64,000 bases of DNA, taken from positions 1 through 64,000 of the forward strand of contig NZ_FMBW01000043.1 in the NCBI RefSeq assembly GCF_900091725.1. Direction: 5' to 3'. The notes below the pieces were generated by a model that was not told the DNA's origin, did not search any database, and saw nothing but the letters and a program-made list of their open reading frames with translations. Shown one piece after another: positions 16,565-23,671 of this stretch. The position numbers and the translations under genes are program-made. This DNA comes from Streptomyces sp. DvalAA-43. GTDB lineage: Bacteria; Actinomycetota; Actinomycetes; Streptomycetales; Streptomycetaceae. The stretch's first letter is position 1; every line of letters starts with the position of its first letter.

Positions 16565-17566
16565 TCAGTCGGACAGGGCGGGGATGATCCGTGCGCCGTA
16601 GGTGTCGATCGTCGCCTCGCGCGCGTCGTGCATGTTGTACACGGCGAACTGGTCGACACCCAGATCGCGCAGGGCCCGCAGCTTCTCGATGTGCGCCTCG
16701 GCGGGGCCCAGCAGACAGAACCGGTCGACGATCTCGTCCGGCACGAAGTCGGTGTCGGGGTTCCCGGTCCGGCCGTGGTGGCTGTAGTCGTAGCCCTGCC
16801 GGTTCTCGATGTAGGTGGTCAGGGCCTCGGGCACCAGCCCGGAGTGCGCGCCGTACCGGGAGACCAGGTCCGCGACGTGGTTGCCGACCATCCCGCCGAA
16901 CCAGCGGCACTGCTCGCGGGCGTGGTCGAGGTCGTCGCCCACGTAGGCGGGGGCGGCGACGCAGATGGTCACGGACCCGGGGTCGCGGCCCGCCTGCTCC
17001 GCCGCGTCCCGTACCGCCTTGATCATCCATTCGGTGAGGAACGGGTCGGCGAGCTGGAGGATGAATCCGTTGGCCTTCTGCCCGGCGAGGGCCAGGGCCT
17101 TCGGGCCGTACGCACCCATCCAGACGGGCAGTCTGCCGTCCTTCACCCAGGGGATCTGGACCGGCTGCCCGTCGACGGTCGCCTCGCGCCCCTCGGCGAG
17201 GTCACGGATCACGTCGATGGCCTCGCCGAGGCGGGCCAGGGTGTTGGGCCTGCGCCCGGCCACCCGCATCGCCGAGTCGCCCCGTCCGATGCCGCAGACG
17301 GTGCGGTTGCCGTACATGTCGTTGAGGGTGGCGAAGGTGGAGGCGGTCACCTCCCAGGTGCGGGTGCCCGGGTTGGTGACCATGGGGCCGACCACGAGGT
17401 GTTCGGTGTGTTCGAGGATCTGGCTGTAGATGACGAACGGTTCCTGCCAGAGCACCGTCGAGTCGAAGGTCCAGCCGTAGCGGAAGCCGTTGCGTTCGGC
17501 GCGGCGCATCAGGCCGACGACGGCCGAGGCGGGCGGGTCGGTCTGGAGGACGAGTCCGAAGTCCAT
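16565..17566 (-). CDS. F420-dependent LLM-class oxidoreductase (TIGR03842-like)
   Basis: The protein has 333 residues of bacterial luciferase-like TIM barrel: MDFGLVLQTDPPAS, GYGWTFDSTVLW-like opening, MVTNPGTRTWEVTAS, CGIGRGDSAMRVAGR and VWMGAYGPKALALAGQKANG. The wording matches the F420-dependent family regularly found between NCS1 permease and dihydropyrimidinase genes in streptomycetes. A role in reducing or oxidising a pyrimidine- or hydantoin-derived intermediate is inferred from that context. It lies 96 bp upstream of the permease on the same strand, and a dihydropyrimidinase remnant lies immediately upstream, supporting an originally contiguous operon. Confidence 0.87.
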   Translation of the reverse strand: MDFGLVLQTDPPASAVVGLMRRAERNGFRYGWTFDSTVLWQEPFVIYSQILEHTEHLVVGPMVTNPGTRTWEVTASTFATLNDMYGNRTVCGIGRGDSAMRVAGRRPNTLARLGEAIDVIRDLAEGREATVDGQPVQIPWVKDGRLPVWMGAYGPKALALAGQKANGFILQLADPFLTEWMIKAVRDAAEQAGRDPGSVTICVAAPAYVGDDLDHAREQCRWFGGMVGNHVADLVSRYGAHSGLVPEALTTYIENRQGYDYSHHGRTGNPDTDFVPDEIVDRFCLLGPAEAHIEKLRALRDLGVDQFAVYNMHDAREATIDTYGARIIPALSD

Positions 17567-17578
17567 GGCGGGTGCTCC

Positions 17579-17736
17579 CTAGTCCAGGTACGGAGAGGTG
17601 GCGCGGGGGGGGGTAGTTGCCGTGTCCGGCCCGGCCGGTGAACTCCCTTGCGTCGATGACGACTTCACCGCGCGAGGACGGTTGCGACCGGACCGGTGAT
17701 CCGCTTCCCCTCGTACGCCGAGTGGCCGACGTCCAG
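17579..17736 (-). pseudogene. Dihydropyrimidinase C-terminal remnant, frameshifted twice
   Basis: Three successive frames spell the end of a dihydropyrimidinase. First DVGHSAYEGKRITGPVATVLAR (17668-17733, read here in two parts DVGHSAYEGKRI and TGPVATVLAR), then GEVVIDAREFTGRAGHGNY, then RATSPYLD and a stop at 17579. The intact gene at 21903-23294 ends NVDYSAYEGKRVTGRVETV and PVIDNRAYVGKAGHGAY, so homology is unmistakable. One shift is near 17668; the other falls in a run of nine G at 17605-17613. Nothing upstream of residue Leu-Asp-Val-Gly matches, so the rest is deleted. It sits just before the LLM oxidoreductase gene, the usual place of this gene in the pathway. Confidence 0.85.
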
Positions 17737-17769
17737 TGATGGGGTCGTCGCGGATCCGGTGGCGGTGTC

Positions 17770-17890
17770 CCTGAGTGACGTACTCCGGCAGATCCTTCCA
17801 TATGAGGCCACGGCGAACCCTGTACGACGCCGCCTCGAACGCGACTCGTGGGCGACGATTCTGGACCGCTTCCCGGGCTTTGGGAAGAGG
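17770..17890 (-). mobile_element. Possible decayed IS5-like transposase fragment
   Basis: On the minus strand one frame reads ASYRVRRGLIWKDLPEYV, which resembles the YRxRTGxPWRDLPE motif near the N-terminus of IS5/IS427-type transposases. No intact frame, terminal inverted repeat or target duplication is visible. The position, immediately beside the dihydropyrimidinase remnant and before the riboswitch block, makes an old insertion plausible. Short length keeps this tentative. Confidence 0.35.
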
Positions 17891-17995
17891 TCCTCCGCGC
17901 GGGCCCACCGATGATCGATCGCGCGGCACGCGCGGTGTCGCGGTGCCGTACGGACACGGCGGCGCGAGGCCCGGGACCTGCCGGAATACGAGGTC

Positions 17996-18110
17996 TGACA
18001 CAATGGCCCCGAAATCTCGGGCGACGCGCGTCAGGAAACCGGTGTGAATCCGGTACGGTCCCGCCACTGTGACCGGGCAGCAGCCCGGAAGCCAGATACT
18101 GGCCGCGCCG
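17996..18110 (+). promoter_or_regulatory. Cobalamin (AdoCbl) riboswitch
   Basis: Hallmarks occur in order: GGAAACCGGTGTGAATCCGG (18034-18053), CCCGCCACTGTGACC around the B12 box (18058-18074), and GGAAGCCAGATACTGG (18087-18102). It lies about 50 nt upstream of the substrate-binding lipoprotein gene and reads in the same direction. By family it shuts off expression when adenosylcobalamin is plentiful, so the four downstream coupled genes are predicted to serve corrinoid uptake. Confidence 0.92.
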
Positions 18111-18160
18111 CCTTCTCGAACGACCCAGGGGACGAGGACATCCCCCGGAAAGGCTCGGCC

Positions 18161-19147
18161 ATGCCCCGGATCCGTCGTGTACCCCTCGCGCTCATACCCC
18201 TGCTCCTGCTGCCGCTCACCGGCTGCGGCTCCGGCACCGGCGGCGAGGGCGGGAAAGAGGCCGCACCGGCCGCCGACGGTTTCCCCTACACCGTCACCAA
18301 CTGCGGTACGAAGACGACCTTCGATGCCCCGCCGAAGCGGGCCGTCACCATGAACCAGCACGCCACCGAGATCATGCTGGCGCTCGGGCTCCAGGACCGG
18401 CTGGCCGGGACCGCCTATCTGGACGACAGCATCCAGCCGGAGTACCGGTCCGCGTACGCCGCGACCAAGGTACTCGCGAAGGAGTACCCCTCCAAGGAGG
18501 TGCTGCTCGGCGCCAACCCCGACTTCGTCTACGGCGGGTACGGCAGCGCCTTCGACAAGGCCAGGGGCCTGGACCGCGCCGCACTCCAGAAGAGCGGCAT
18601 CAACACCCGGCTGAACATCGAGAACTGCACCGAGCCCGAGGTCGGGATCGACCAGCTCGCCACCGAGATCACCCAGGTCGCCCGGACCTTCGGCGTACCG
18701 GAGCGCGGCAAGAAGCTGATCGCCGAGGAGCAGCGGAAGATCGCGGCGGTCGAGACGGAGCTCAAGGGCGCCTCGCACCCCTCGGTGTTCGTGTACGACT
18801 CCGGCGACAGCTCCGCGTTCACGGCGGGCGGCAACGGCATCGGCAACGAGATCGTCCGGCTCGCCGGGGGCCGGAACGTCTTCGCGGACCTCGACGCCAC
18901 CTTCGGCGACGTGTCCTGGGAGCAGGTCATCAAGCGCAAGCCCGAGGTGGTCGTGATCTACGACTACGGCGGCACCCCGGTCGCGGCCAAGAAGAAGCGG
19001 CTGCTGAACGACCCGGCGCTCGCGGACGTACCGGCGATCAAGAACAAGAGGTTCGCGGTGCTCCCGCTCTCCTCGGCCGTACTCGGCGTCCGGGTCGCCG
19101 ACGCCGTGCAGGACCTGGCCGGGCAACTGCACCCCGGCACCCGGTGA
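18161..19147 (+). CDS. Corrinoid/siderophore-type ABC transporter substrate-binding lipoprotein (BtuF-like)
   Basis: The protein has 328 residues. A lipoprotein signal peptide ends at the lipobox LTGC (residue ~20). The mature protein is a type III (BtuF/FecB-like) solute-binding fold: NCGTKTTFDAPPKRAVTMNQHATEIMLALGLQDRLAG opening, KEVLLGANPDFVYGGYGSAF, and WEQVIKRKPEVVVIYDYGG. Family members bind vitamin B12, haem or ferric siderophores. The upstream cobalamin riboswitch makes a corrinoid the best guess. Its stop overlaps the permease start by GTGA. Confidence 0.88.
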   Translation: MPRIRRVPLALIPLLLLPLTGCGSGTGGEGGKEAAPAADGFPYTVTNCGTKTTFDAPPKRAVTMNQHATEIMLALGLQDRLAGTAYLDDSIQPEYRSAYAATKVLAKEYPSKEVLLGANPDFVYGGYGSAFDKARGLDRAALQKSGINTRLNIENCTEPEVGIDQLATEITQVARTFGVPERGKKLIAEEQRKIAAVETELKGASHPSVFVYDSGDSSAFTAGGNGIGNEIVRLAGGRNVFADLDATFGDVSWEQVIKRKPEVVVIYDYGGTPVAAKKKRLLNDPALADVPAIKNKRFAVLPLSSAVLGVRVADAVQDLAGQLHPGTR

Positions 19148-20250
19148 GCGCCGGCTCCGTCCGCCCGCGCACGAAGACCGGCCAGACAACGCCCGGCCTC
19201 CGCACGAAGCCCGGTCTCCGTCCGAAGGCCGTCCTGCGTTCGACGCCCGTCGTGATCGGCGTCCTCACGGTGCTGCTGATCGCGGCGGCGGTGGCCGGTC
19301 TGGCGCTCGGCCCGGTACGGATTCCGCCGGGCGAGGTGCTGAGCACGGTGCTGGGCGGCGAACGCACGGGGGCGTACCCGACGATCGTGTGGGAGGTACG
19401 GCTGCCCAGGGTGCTGCTCGGGGCCGTCGTCGGTGCCGGTCTGGCCCTGTCGGGCGCGGTGCTCCAGGCGCTGGTGCGCAACCCGTTGGCCGATCCGTTC
19501 CTGCTGGGCGCCTCCTCCGGGGCGTCGGCGGGCGCCGCCGCGGTCGTCGTGCTGGGGGTCGGCGCCGGTGCGGCCACCGATGTGGCGCTGCCCCTCGCCG
19601 CGTTCACCGGGTCCATGGCCGCGCTGGTCGGCGTCTATGCGATGGCCCGGCGCGGCGGCACCATGACGACGGGCCGGCTGATCCTGGCCGGGGTGGCGAT
19701 CCAGTACGTGCTGTCCGCGTTCACCAGCCTGATCCTGGTGCTGTCCTCCCGGGCCGAGCATGTGCGGGAGATCATGTTCTGGACCCTGGGCGGCCTGGGC
19801 GGCGCCCGATGGGACCAACTGGCCCTGCCCGCCGTGGTCCTGGCCGTCGGGGCCGTGCTCCTGATCAGCCTGGCCCGTCCGCTGGATCTGCTGCTGACCG
19901 GGGAGGAAGGGGCCCGTAGCCTCGGCCTGGACCCCGGCCGGTTCCGGGGCGGGGTCTTCGTGCTGGTGTCGCTGATCATCGGGGTGCTGGTCGCCTACAG
20001 CGGGGCGATCGGCTTCGTCGGCCTGATGATCCCGCACGCCGCCCGGCTGATCGTCGGCGCGTCCCACCGCAGGCTGCTGCCGGTGACCGCGCTCGGCGGG
20101 GCGGTCTTCATGCTGCTGGCGGATCTGCTGGCGCGGACGGTGGCGGCCCCCAGGGAGATCCCCGCCGGGGTGGTCACCGCCCTGGTGGGCGGCCCGTTCT
20201 TCCTCTGGCTGCTGCGCCGCTCCAGCCGTACCGAAGGGATCACCGGATGA
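19144..20250 (+). CDS. FecCD/BtuC-family ABC permease
   Basis: The protein has 368 residues. After a basic N-terminal extension of ~30 residues come about ten membrane helices of the FecCD fold. Signature stretches are RLPRVLLGAVVGAGLALSGAVLQALVRNPLADP, LLGASSGAS, and GAIGFVGLMIPHAARLIVG near the C-terminus (coupling helix to the ATPase). It forms the homodimeric membrane channel of the importer. It is translationally coupled both upstream (GTGA with the binding protein) and downstream (ATGA with the ATPase). Confidence 0.92.
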   Translation: MSAGSVRPRTKTGQTTPGLRTKPGLRPKAVLRSTPVVIGVLTVLLIAAAVAGLALGPVRIPPGEVLSTVLGGERTGAYPTIVWEVRLPRVLLGAVVGAGLALSGAVLQALVRNPLADPFLLGASSGASAGAAAVVVLGVGAGAATDVALPLAAFTGSMAALVGVYAMARRGGTMTTGRLILAGVAIQYVLSAFTSLILVLSSRAEHVREIMFWTLGGLGGARWDQLALPAVVLAVGAVLLISLARPLDLLLTGEEGARSLGLDPGRFRGGVFVLVSLIIGVLVAYSGAIGFVGLMIPHAARLIVGASHRRLLPVTALGGAVFMLLADLLARTVAAPREIPAGVVTALVGGPFFLWLLRRSSRTEGITG

Positions 20251-21035
20251 GCCCGGCACCGTCCGCGACGGCGCTCGCCGCCGACGGGGTCAGCTACGAG
20301 GTGGCGGGCCGCACCCTGCTCGACGGGGTCGTGCTGGACGCCGCCCCCGGCGAGACGGTCGGCCTGGTCGGGCCGAACGGCAGCGGCAAGACCACCTTCC
20401 TGCGCTGTGTGTACGGCGCCCTGCGCCCCGCGGCGGGGCGGGTCCTGCTGGACGGTGCGGACGCCGCGTCCCTCGGAGTGAAGGAACGGGCCCGGCGCGT
20501 CGCCGTCGTACCGCAGGACAGCCCCGGCGCCTTCGGCCTGACCGTGCGCGAGATCGTGGCGATGGGCCGCAGCCCGCACAAACGGTTCTGGGAGCAGGAC
20601 GACGCCGACGACGCCCACCGCATCGACGAGGCGCTGCGGCGCGTCGGTGCGGCGGCCCTGGCCGGCCGGCGGTTCGACGAACTGTCCGGCGGGGAACGGC
20701 AACGGGCCCTGATCGCCCGCGCCCTGGTCCAGGAGCCGGGACTGCTGGCGCTCGACGAGCCCACCAACCATCTGGACATCCGCTACCAGCTGGAGATCCT
20801 CGGTCTGGTGAGGACGCTGGGCACCACCAATCTGCTGGTGCTGCACGACCTCAACCTGGCCGCTTCCTACTGCGACCGGCTGTTCGTCCTGAGCGCCGGA
20901 CGGGTGGTGGCGTCCGGCTCCCCGCACGCGGTGCTGACGGAGGACCTGCTGGCCGAGGTCTACGGGGTACGGTCCCGGATCGGCGCCCATCCGGTCACCG
21001 GCGCCCCCAACGTCGTCTACCTCCCGCTCCCATGA
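20247..21035 (+). CDS. FecE/BtuD-type ABC transporter ATP-binding protein
   Basis: The protein has 262 residues and a complete nucleotide-binding domain: Walker A GPNGSGKTT, Q-loop VVPQDSPGAFGLTV, signature LSGGERQRALIARALVQEP, Walker B LLALDEPTNHLD and the H-loop VLHDLNLA. REIVAMGRSPHK is typical of the iron-siderophore/B12 subgroup. It energises the importer with the FecCD permease. It overlaps the next gene by ATGA. Confidence 0.93.
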   Translation: MSPAPSATALAADGVSYEVAGRTLLDGVVLDAAPGETVGLVGPNGSGKTTFLRCVYGALRPAAGRVLLDGADAASLGVKERARRVAVVPQDSPGAFGLTVREIVAMGRSPHKRFWEQDDADDAHRIDEALRRVGAAALAGRRFDELSGGERQRALIARALVQEPGLLALDEPTNHLDIRYQLEILGLVRTLGTTNLLVLHDLNLAASYCDRLFVLSAGRVVASGSPHAVLTEDLLAEVYGVRSRIGAHPVTGAPNVVYLPLP

Positions 21036-21793
21036 GCGACGACACGTCCCCCGCCTGGACGCCCCTGCCGCACGGGCCGCGCTGGCAGGTCACCGAAGGC
21101 GAACCGCCCCCGGGCGAAGCGGGGCCGTGGCTGGCGGCCGACCGGCTGGCCGACCCGGCGGGCGAGGAGCTGTCCACGCTGCTGGAGAGCGAGCGCGCCG
21201 GCAGCGGCCACCGCACCGGCCATGCGACCGCGCTGACCCTGATGGCGGTGTACGCGGGCCGGGTCACCGCCGCCGCGGTGCTCCACTGGGCGCTGTACGA
21301 CGAGGTCCCGGATCTGCGGTCCGGCAATGTGCTGGTGCGCCCCGCCGCGCACGGGATCGGCGGGGTCCGGGTGCGCAGGGCCCGGCTGCTGGTGCCCCGG
21401 GCCGGGGAGGACCCGGTCCGGCTGCTCCACCGCGTGGTGCTCGACGGGCATCTACTGCCGGTCGCCGAGGCGCTGCACCGCCGTACCCGCGCCGGGGTCA
21501 GGCAGTTGCGCGGCGGGATCGCCCACGGCTGTGCCACGGCGCTGTGCGCGTACGGCGCCGAGGTGGATCTACTGGCCGCCCGCTGGCGGGAGTTCGCGGA
21601 CACGGCGCCCGGCGGACTCGCGGCGCTGGGCGAGGTGGCACGCGTCCGGCGCGCGCCGGACGGGCCGGAGCGGCTGGTCTATCTGCGCAACACCTGCTGT
21701 CTGTACTACACGAGCGCGGAGGCGGTGCGCTGTGCGAGCTGTTGTCTGACGGGCCGCGAGGAGCGGCTACGGGCGTACGCACGGCCGGAGTAG
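21032..21793 (+). CDS. FhuF-like (2Fe-2S) reductase
   Basis: The protein has 253 residues. The C-terminal CC-x10-C-x2-C cluster motif of FhuF is exact (NTCCLYYTSAEAVRCASCCL, Cys pair followed by CASC). FhuF proteins hold an unusual 2Fe-2S cluster and reduce ferric siderophores in the cytoplasm. Here the gene is the last of four coupled genes under a cobalamin riboswitch, so the cargo may instead be a corrinoid whose cobalt needs reduction, or the importer may handle both kinds of ligand. A 13-bp hairpin terminator follows the stop. Confidence 0.85.
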   Translation: MSDDTSPAWTPLPHGPRWQVTEGEPPPGEAGPWLAADRLADPAGEELSTLLESERAGSGHRTGHATALTLMAVYAGRVTAAAVLHWALYDEVPDLRSGNVLVRPAAHGIGGVRVRRARLLVPRAGEDPVRLLHRVVLDGHLLPVAEALHRRTRAGVRQLRGGIAHGCATALCAYGAEVDLLAARWREFADTAPGGLAALGEVARVRRAPDGPERLVYLRNTCCLYYTSAEAVRCASCCLTGREERLRAYARPE

Positions 21794-21797
21794 GGCC

Positions 21798-21827
21798 GAC
21801 GGGCGCCCGGGAGACCGGGCGCCCGTC
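21798..21827 (+). terminator. Strong hairpin after the fhuF-like gene
   Basis: A 13-bp perfect stem (arms 21798-21810 and 21815-21827) closes a GAGA tetraloop just after the FhuF-like stop codon. It should end the riboswitch-controlled operon and separate it from the convergent dihydropyrimidinase gene. Confidence 0.8.
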
Positions 21828-21902
21828 CGGCAGGAAGCGGGGCACGTCCGGCCTGCGTGTCGGGCCGGGGCGGCGGACCGGCGGTCACCGGCCCCGCCGG
21901 AT

Positions 21903-23294
21903 TCAGTTCGTGAACTGACAGGTGCCACGCGGCAGGTAGGCCCCGTGCCCGGCCTTGCCCACGTACGCGCGGTTGTCGATCACCGGAACCCCGCGCGACA
22001 GCACGGTCTCGACCCGCCCCGTCACCCGCTTGCCCTCGTAGGCCGAGTAGTCGACGTTCATGTGGTGCGTCTCGGCGGAGATGGTCTGCTCGGCGGCCGG
22101 GTCGTAGATGACGATGTCGGCGTCGGCTCCCGGGGCGATCGTGCCCTTCTTCGGGTACAGGCCGAACATGCGGGCAGGCGCGGCACAGGCGATCTCGATC
22201 CAGCGGCGCCGGCTGATGTGCCCGTCGACAACGGCCTGGTGCAACAGGTCCATACGGTTCTCGACACCCGGCATGCCGTTCGGGATCTTCGAGAAGTCCC
22301 CGCGTCCCATCTCCTTCTGGCCCTTGAAGCAGAACGGGCAGTGGTCCGTGGACACCACCTGGAGATCGTTCGTCCGCAGCCCGCGCCACAGGGCTTCCTG
22401 GTGCTCCTTCGGGCGCAGCGGGGTGGAGCAGACGTACTTCGCGCCTTGGAATTCGGGCTCGGCGAGGTTGTCGGTCGACAGGAAGAGGTACTGCGGACAG
22501 GTCTCGCCGAACACGGGAAGCCCCTCGTCCCGGGCTCTCGCCAGCTCCGCGAGCGCCTCCTGGGCCGACACGTGCACCACGTAGAGGGGCGAGCCCGCGA
22601 CCTGGCTCAGCTTGATCACCCGGTGCGTCGCCTCCGCTTCGAGGAGCGCCTTGCGGACTTCGCCGTGGTAGCGCGGATCCCTCTCACCGCGTGCCAGCGC
22701 CTGTTCCACCAGCACGTCGATCGCGAGGCCGTTCTCCGCGTGCGTCATGATCAGCCCGCCGTTGGAACCGGCGCGCTGCATGGCCCGGAGGATCTGGCCG
22801 TCGTCGGAGAGGAAGACCCCGGGGTACGCGGTGAAGAGCTTGAACGAGGTGACGCCGGCCGAGACGAGCCCGTCCATCTCCCTGAGCGAGGACTCGTTCA
22901 CATCGGACATGATCATGTGGAACGCGTAGTCGATCGCACACTGTCCATCCGCCTTTTCGTGCCAGGCGTCGAGCCCTTCGCCCAGGGATCCGCCCTTGGA
23001 CTGGATGGCGAAGTCGATGACGGTCGTCGTGCCGCCCCACGCCGCGGCGCGGGTACCGGTCTCGAACGTGTCGGAGGCGTAGGTGCCGCCGAACGGCATC
23101 TCCATGTGCGTGTGGCCGTCGACCCCGCCCGGGATCACGTACTTCCCGGTGGCGTCGATGACGTGGTCGGCCGTCCACGCGTGGCTGTCAGGGGTGGCCA
23201 GGCCCACGACCCGGCCGCCGTCGACGAGGACATCGACGTGCAACTCGTCGGAGGCCGTGATCACCAGTCCGCCGGTGATGAGAGTGCGTGCCAT
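21903..23294 (-). CDS. Dihydropyrimidinase / D-hydantoinase
   Basis: The protein has 463 residues of the cyclic amidohydrolase superfamily. Metal ligands are visible: GGVDGHTHMEMP, the carboxylated Lys in SFKLFTAYPG, His in MTHAENG and VHVSAQEAL, and Asp in VVSTDHCPFCF. The enzyme opens 5,6-dihydrouracil or hydantoins to N-carbamoyl amino acids. Together with the beta-ureidopropionase (26927-27769) and aminotransferase (25647-26930) it forms the reductive pyrimidine pathway. The ATG at 23294 lies 66 bp from a palindrome shared with the beta-ureidopropionase promoter. The C-terminus ends GTCQFTN. Confidence 0.92.
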   Translation of the reverse strand: MARTLITGGLVITASDELHVDVLVDGGRVVGLATPDSHAWTADHVIDATGKYVIPGGVDGHTHMEMPFGGTYASDTFETGTRAAAWGGTTTVIDFAIQSKGGSLGEGLDAWHEKADGQCAIDYAFHMIMSDVNESSLREMDGLVSAGVTSFKLFTAYPGVFLSDDGQILRAMQRAGSNGGLIMTHAENGLAIDVLVEQALARGERDPRYHGEVRKALLEAEATHRVIKLSQVAGSPLYVVHVSAQEALAELARARDEGLPVFGETCPQYLFLSTDNLAEPEFQGAKYVCSTPLRPKEHQEALWRGLRTNDLQVVSTDHCPFCFKGQKEMGRGDFSKIPNGMPGVENRMDLLHQAVVDGHISRRRWIEIACAAPARMFGLYPKKGTIAPGADADIVIYDPAAEQTISAETHHMNVDYSAYEGKRVTGRVETVLSRGVPVIDNRAYVGKAGHGAYLPRGTCQFTN

Positions 23295-23360
23295 GGCTTC
23301 TGCTCCATTCGCGTCGGATCAACGGCGTTCGCTCCTGAACCGTTCCTGCCCGCCCGGTGG

Positions 23361-23400
23361 GTCTACGCCCGTAGACAAGGTGCGTGATGAAGAACGTAGA
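23361..23400 (-). promoter_or_regulatory. Operator/promoter shared by pyrimidine-catabolism genes (site A)
   Basis: GTCTACGCCCGTAGAC (23361-23376) is a 16-bp perfect inverted repeat with a 2-nt centre, followed on the plus strand by TGCGTGATGAAGAACGTA. Almost the same composite element lies before the beta-ureidopropionase gene (27811-27848). The orientation and position suit a repressor or activator site in the dihydropyrimidinase promoter. Confidence 0.7.
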
Positions 23401-23671
23401 AGTGGGTTACCCACTGTGGCAATACCACTGCCGACAACCGCCGAAGACGTTTCTGTTTCATCCGCCCGGCACTCCACCGGCCCACTGCCGCGGCCACCGC
23501 CAGGACCGCCCTTGCATAACGGAATGATGACGAGTCTGGTCCAAATGTTGAGTACGGTTCATGCGCCCGTCCCTTACGCGGGGTGGTCCGATCACCACCG
23601 GCGGCGAGCCTCGGTCCAGCACCGGACGCCCCCGATGTCCGGTGCCCACCGACCCGATCCCGGAGGATCAC

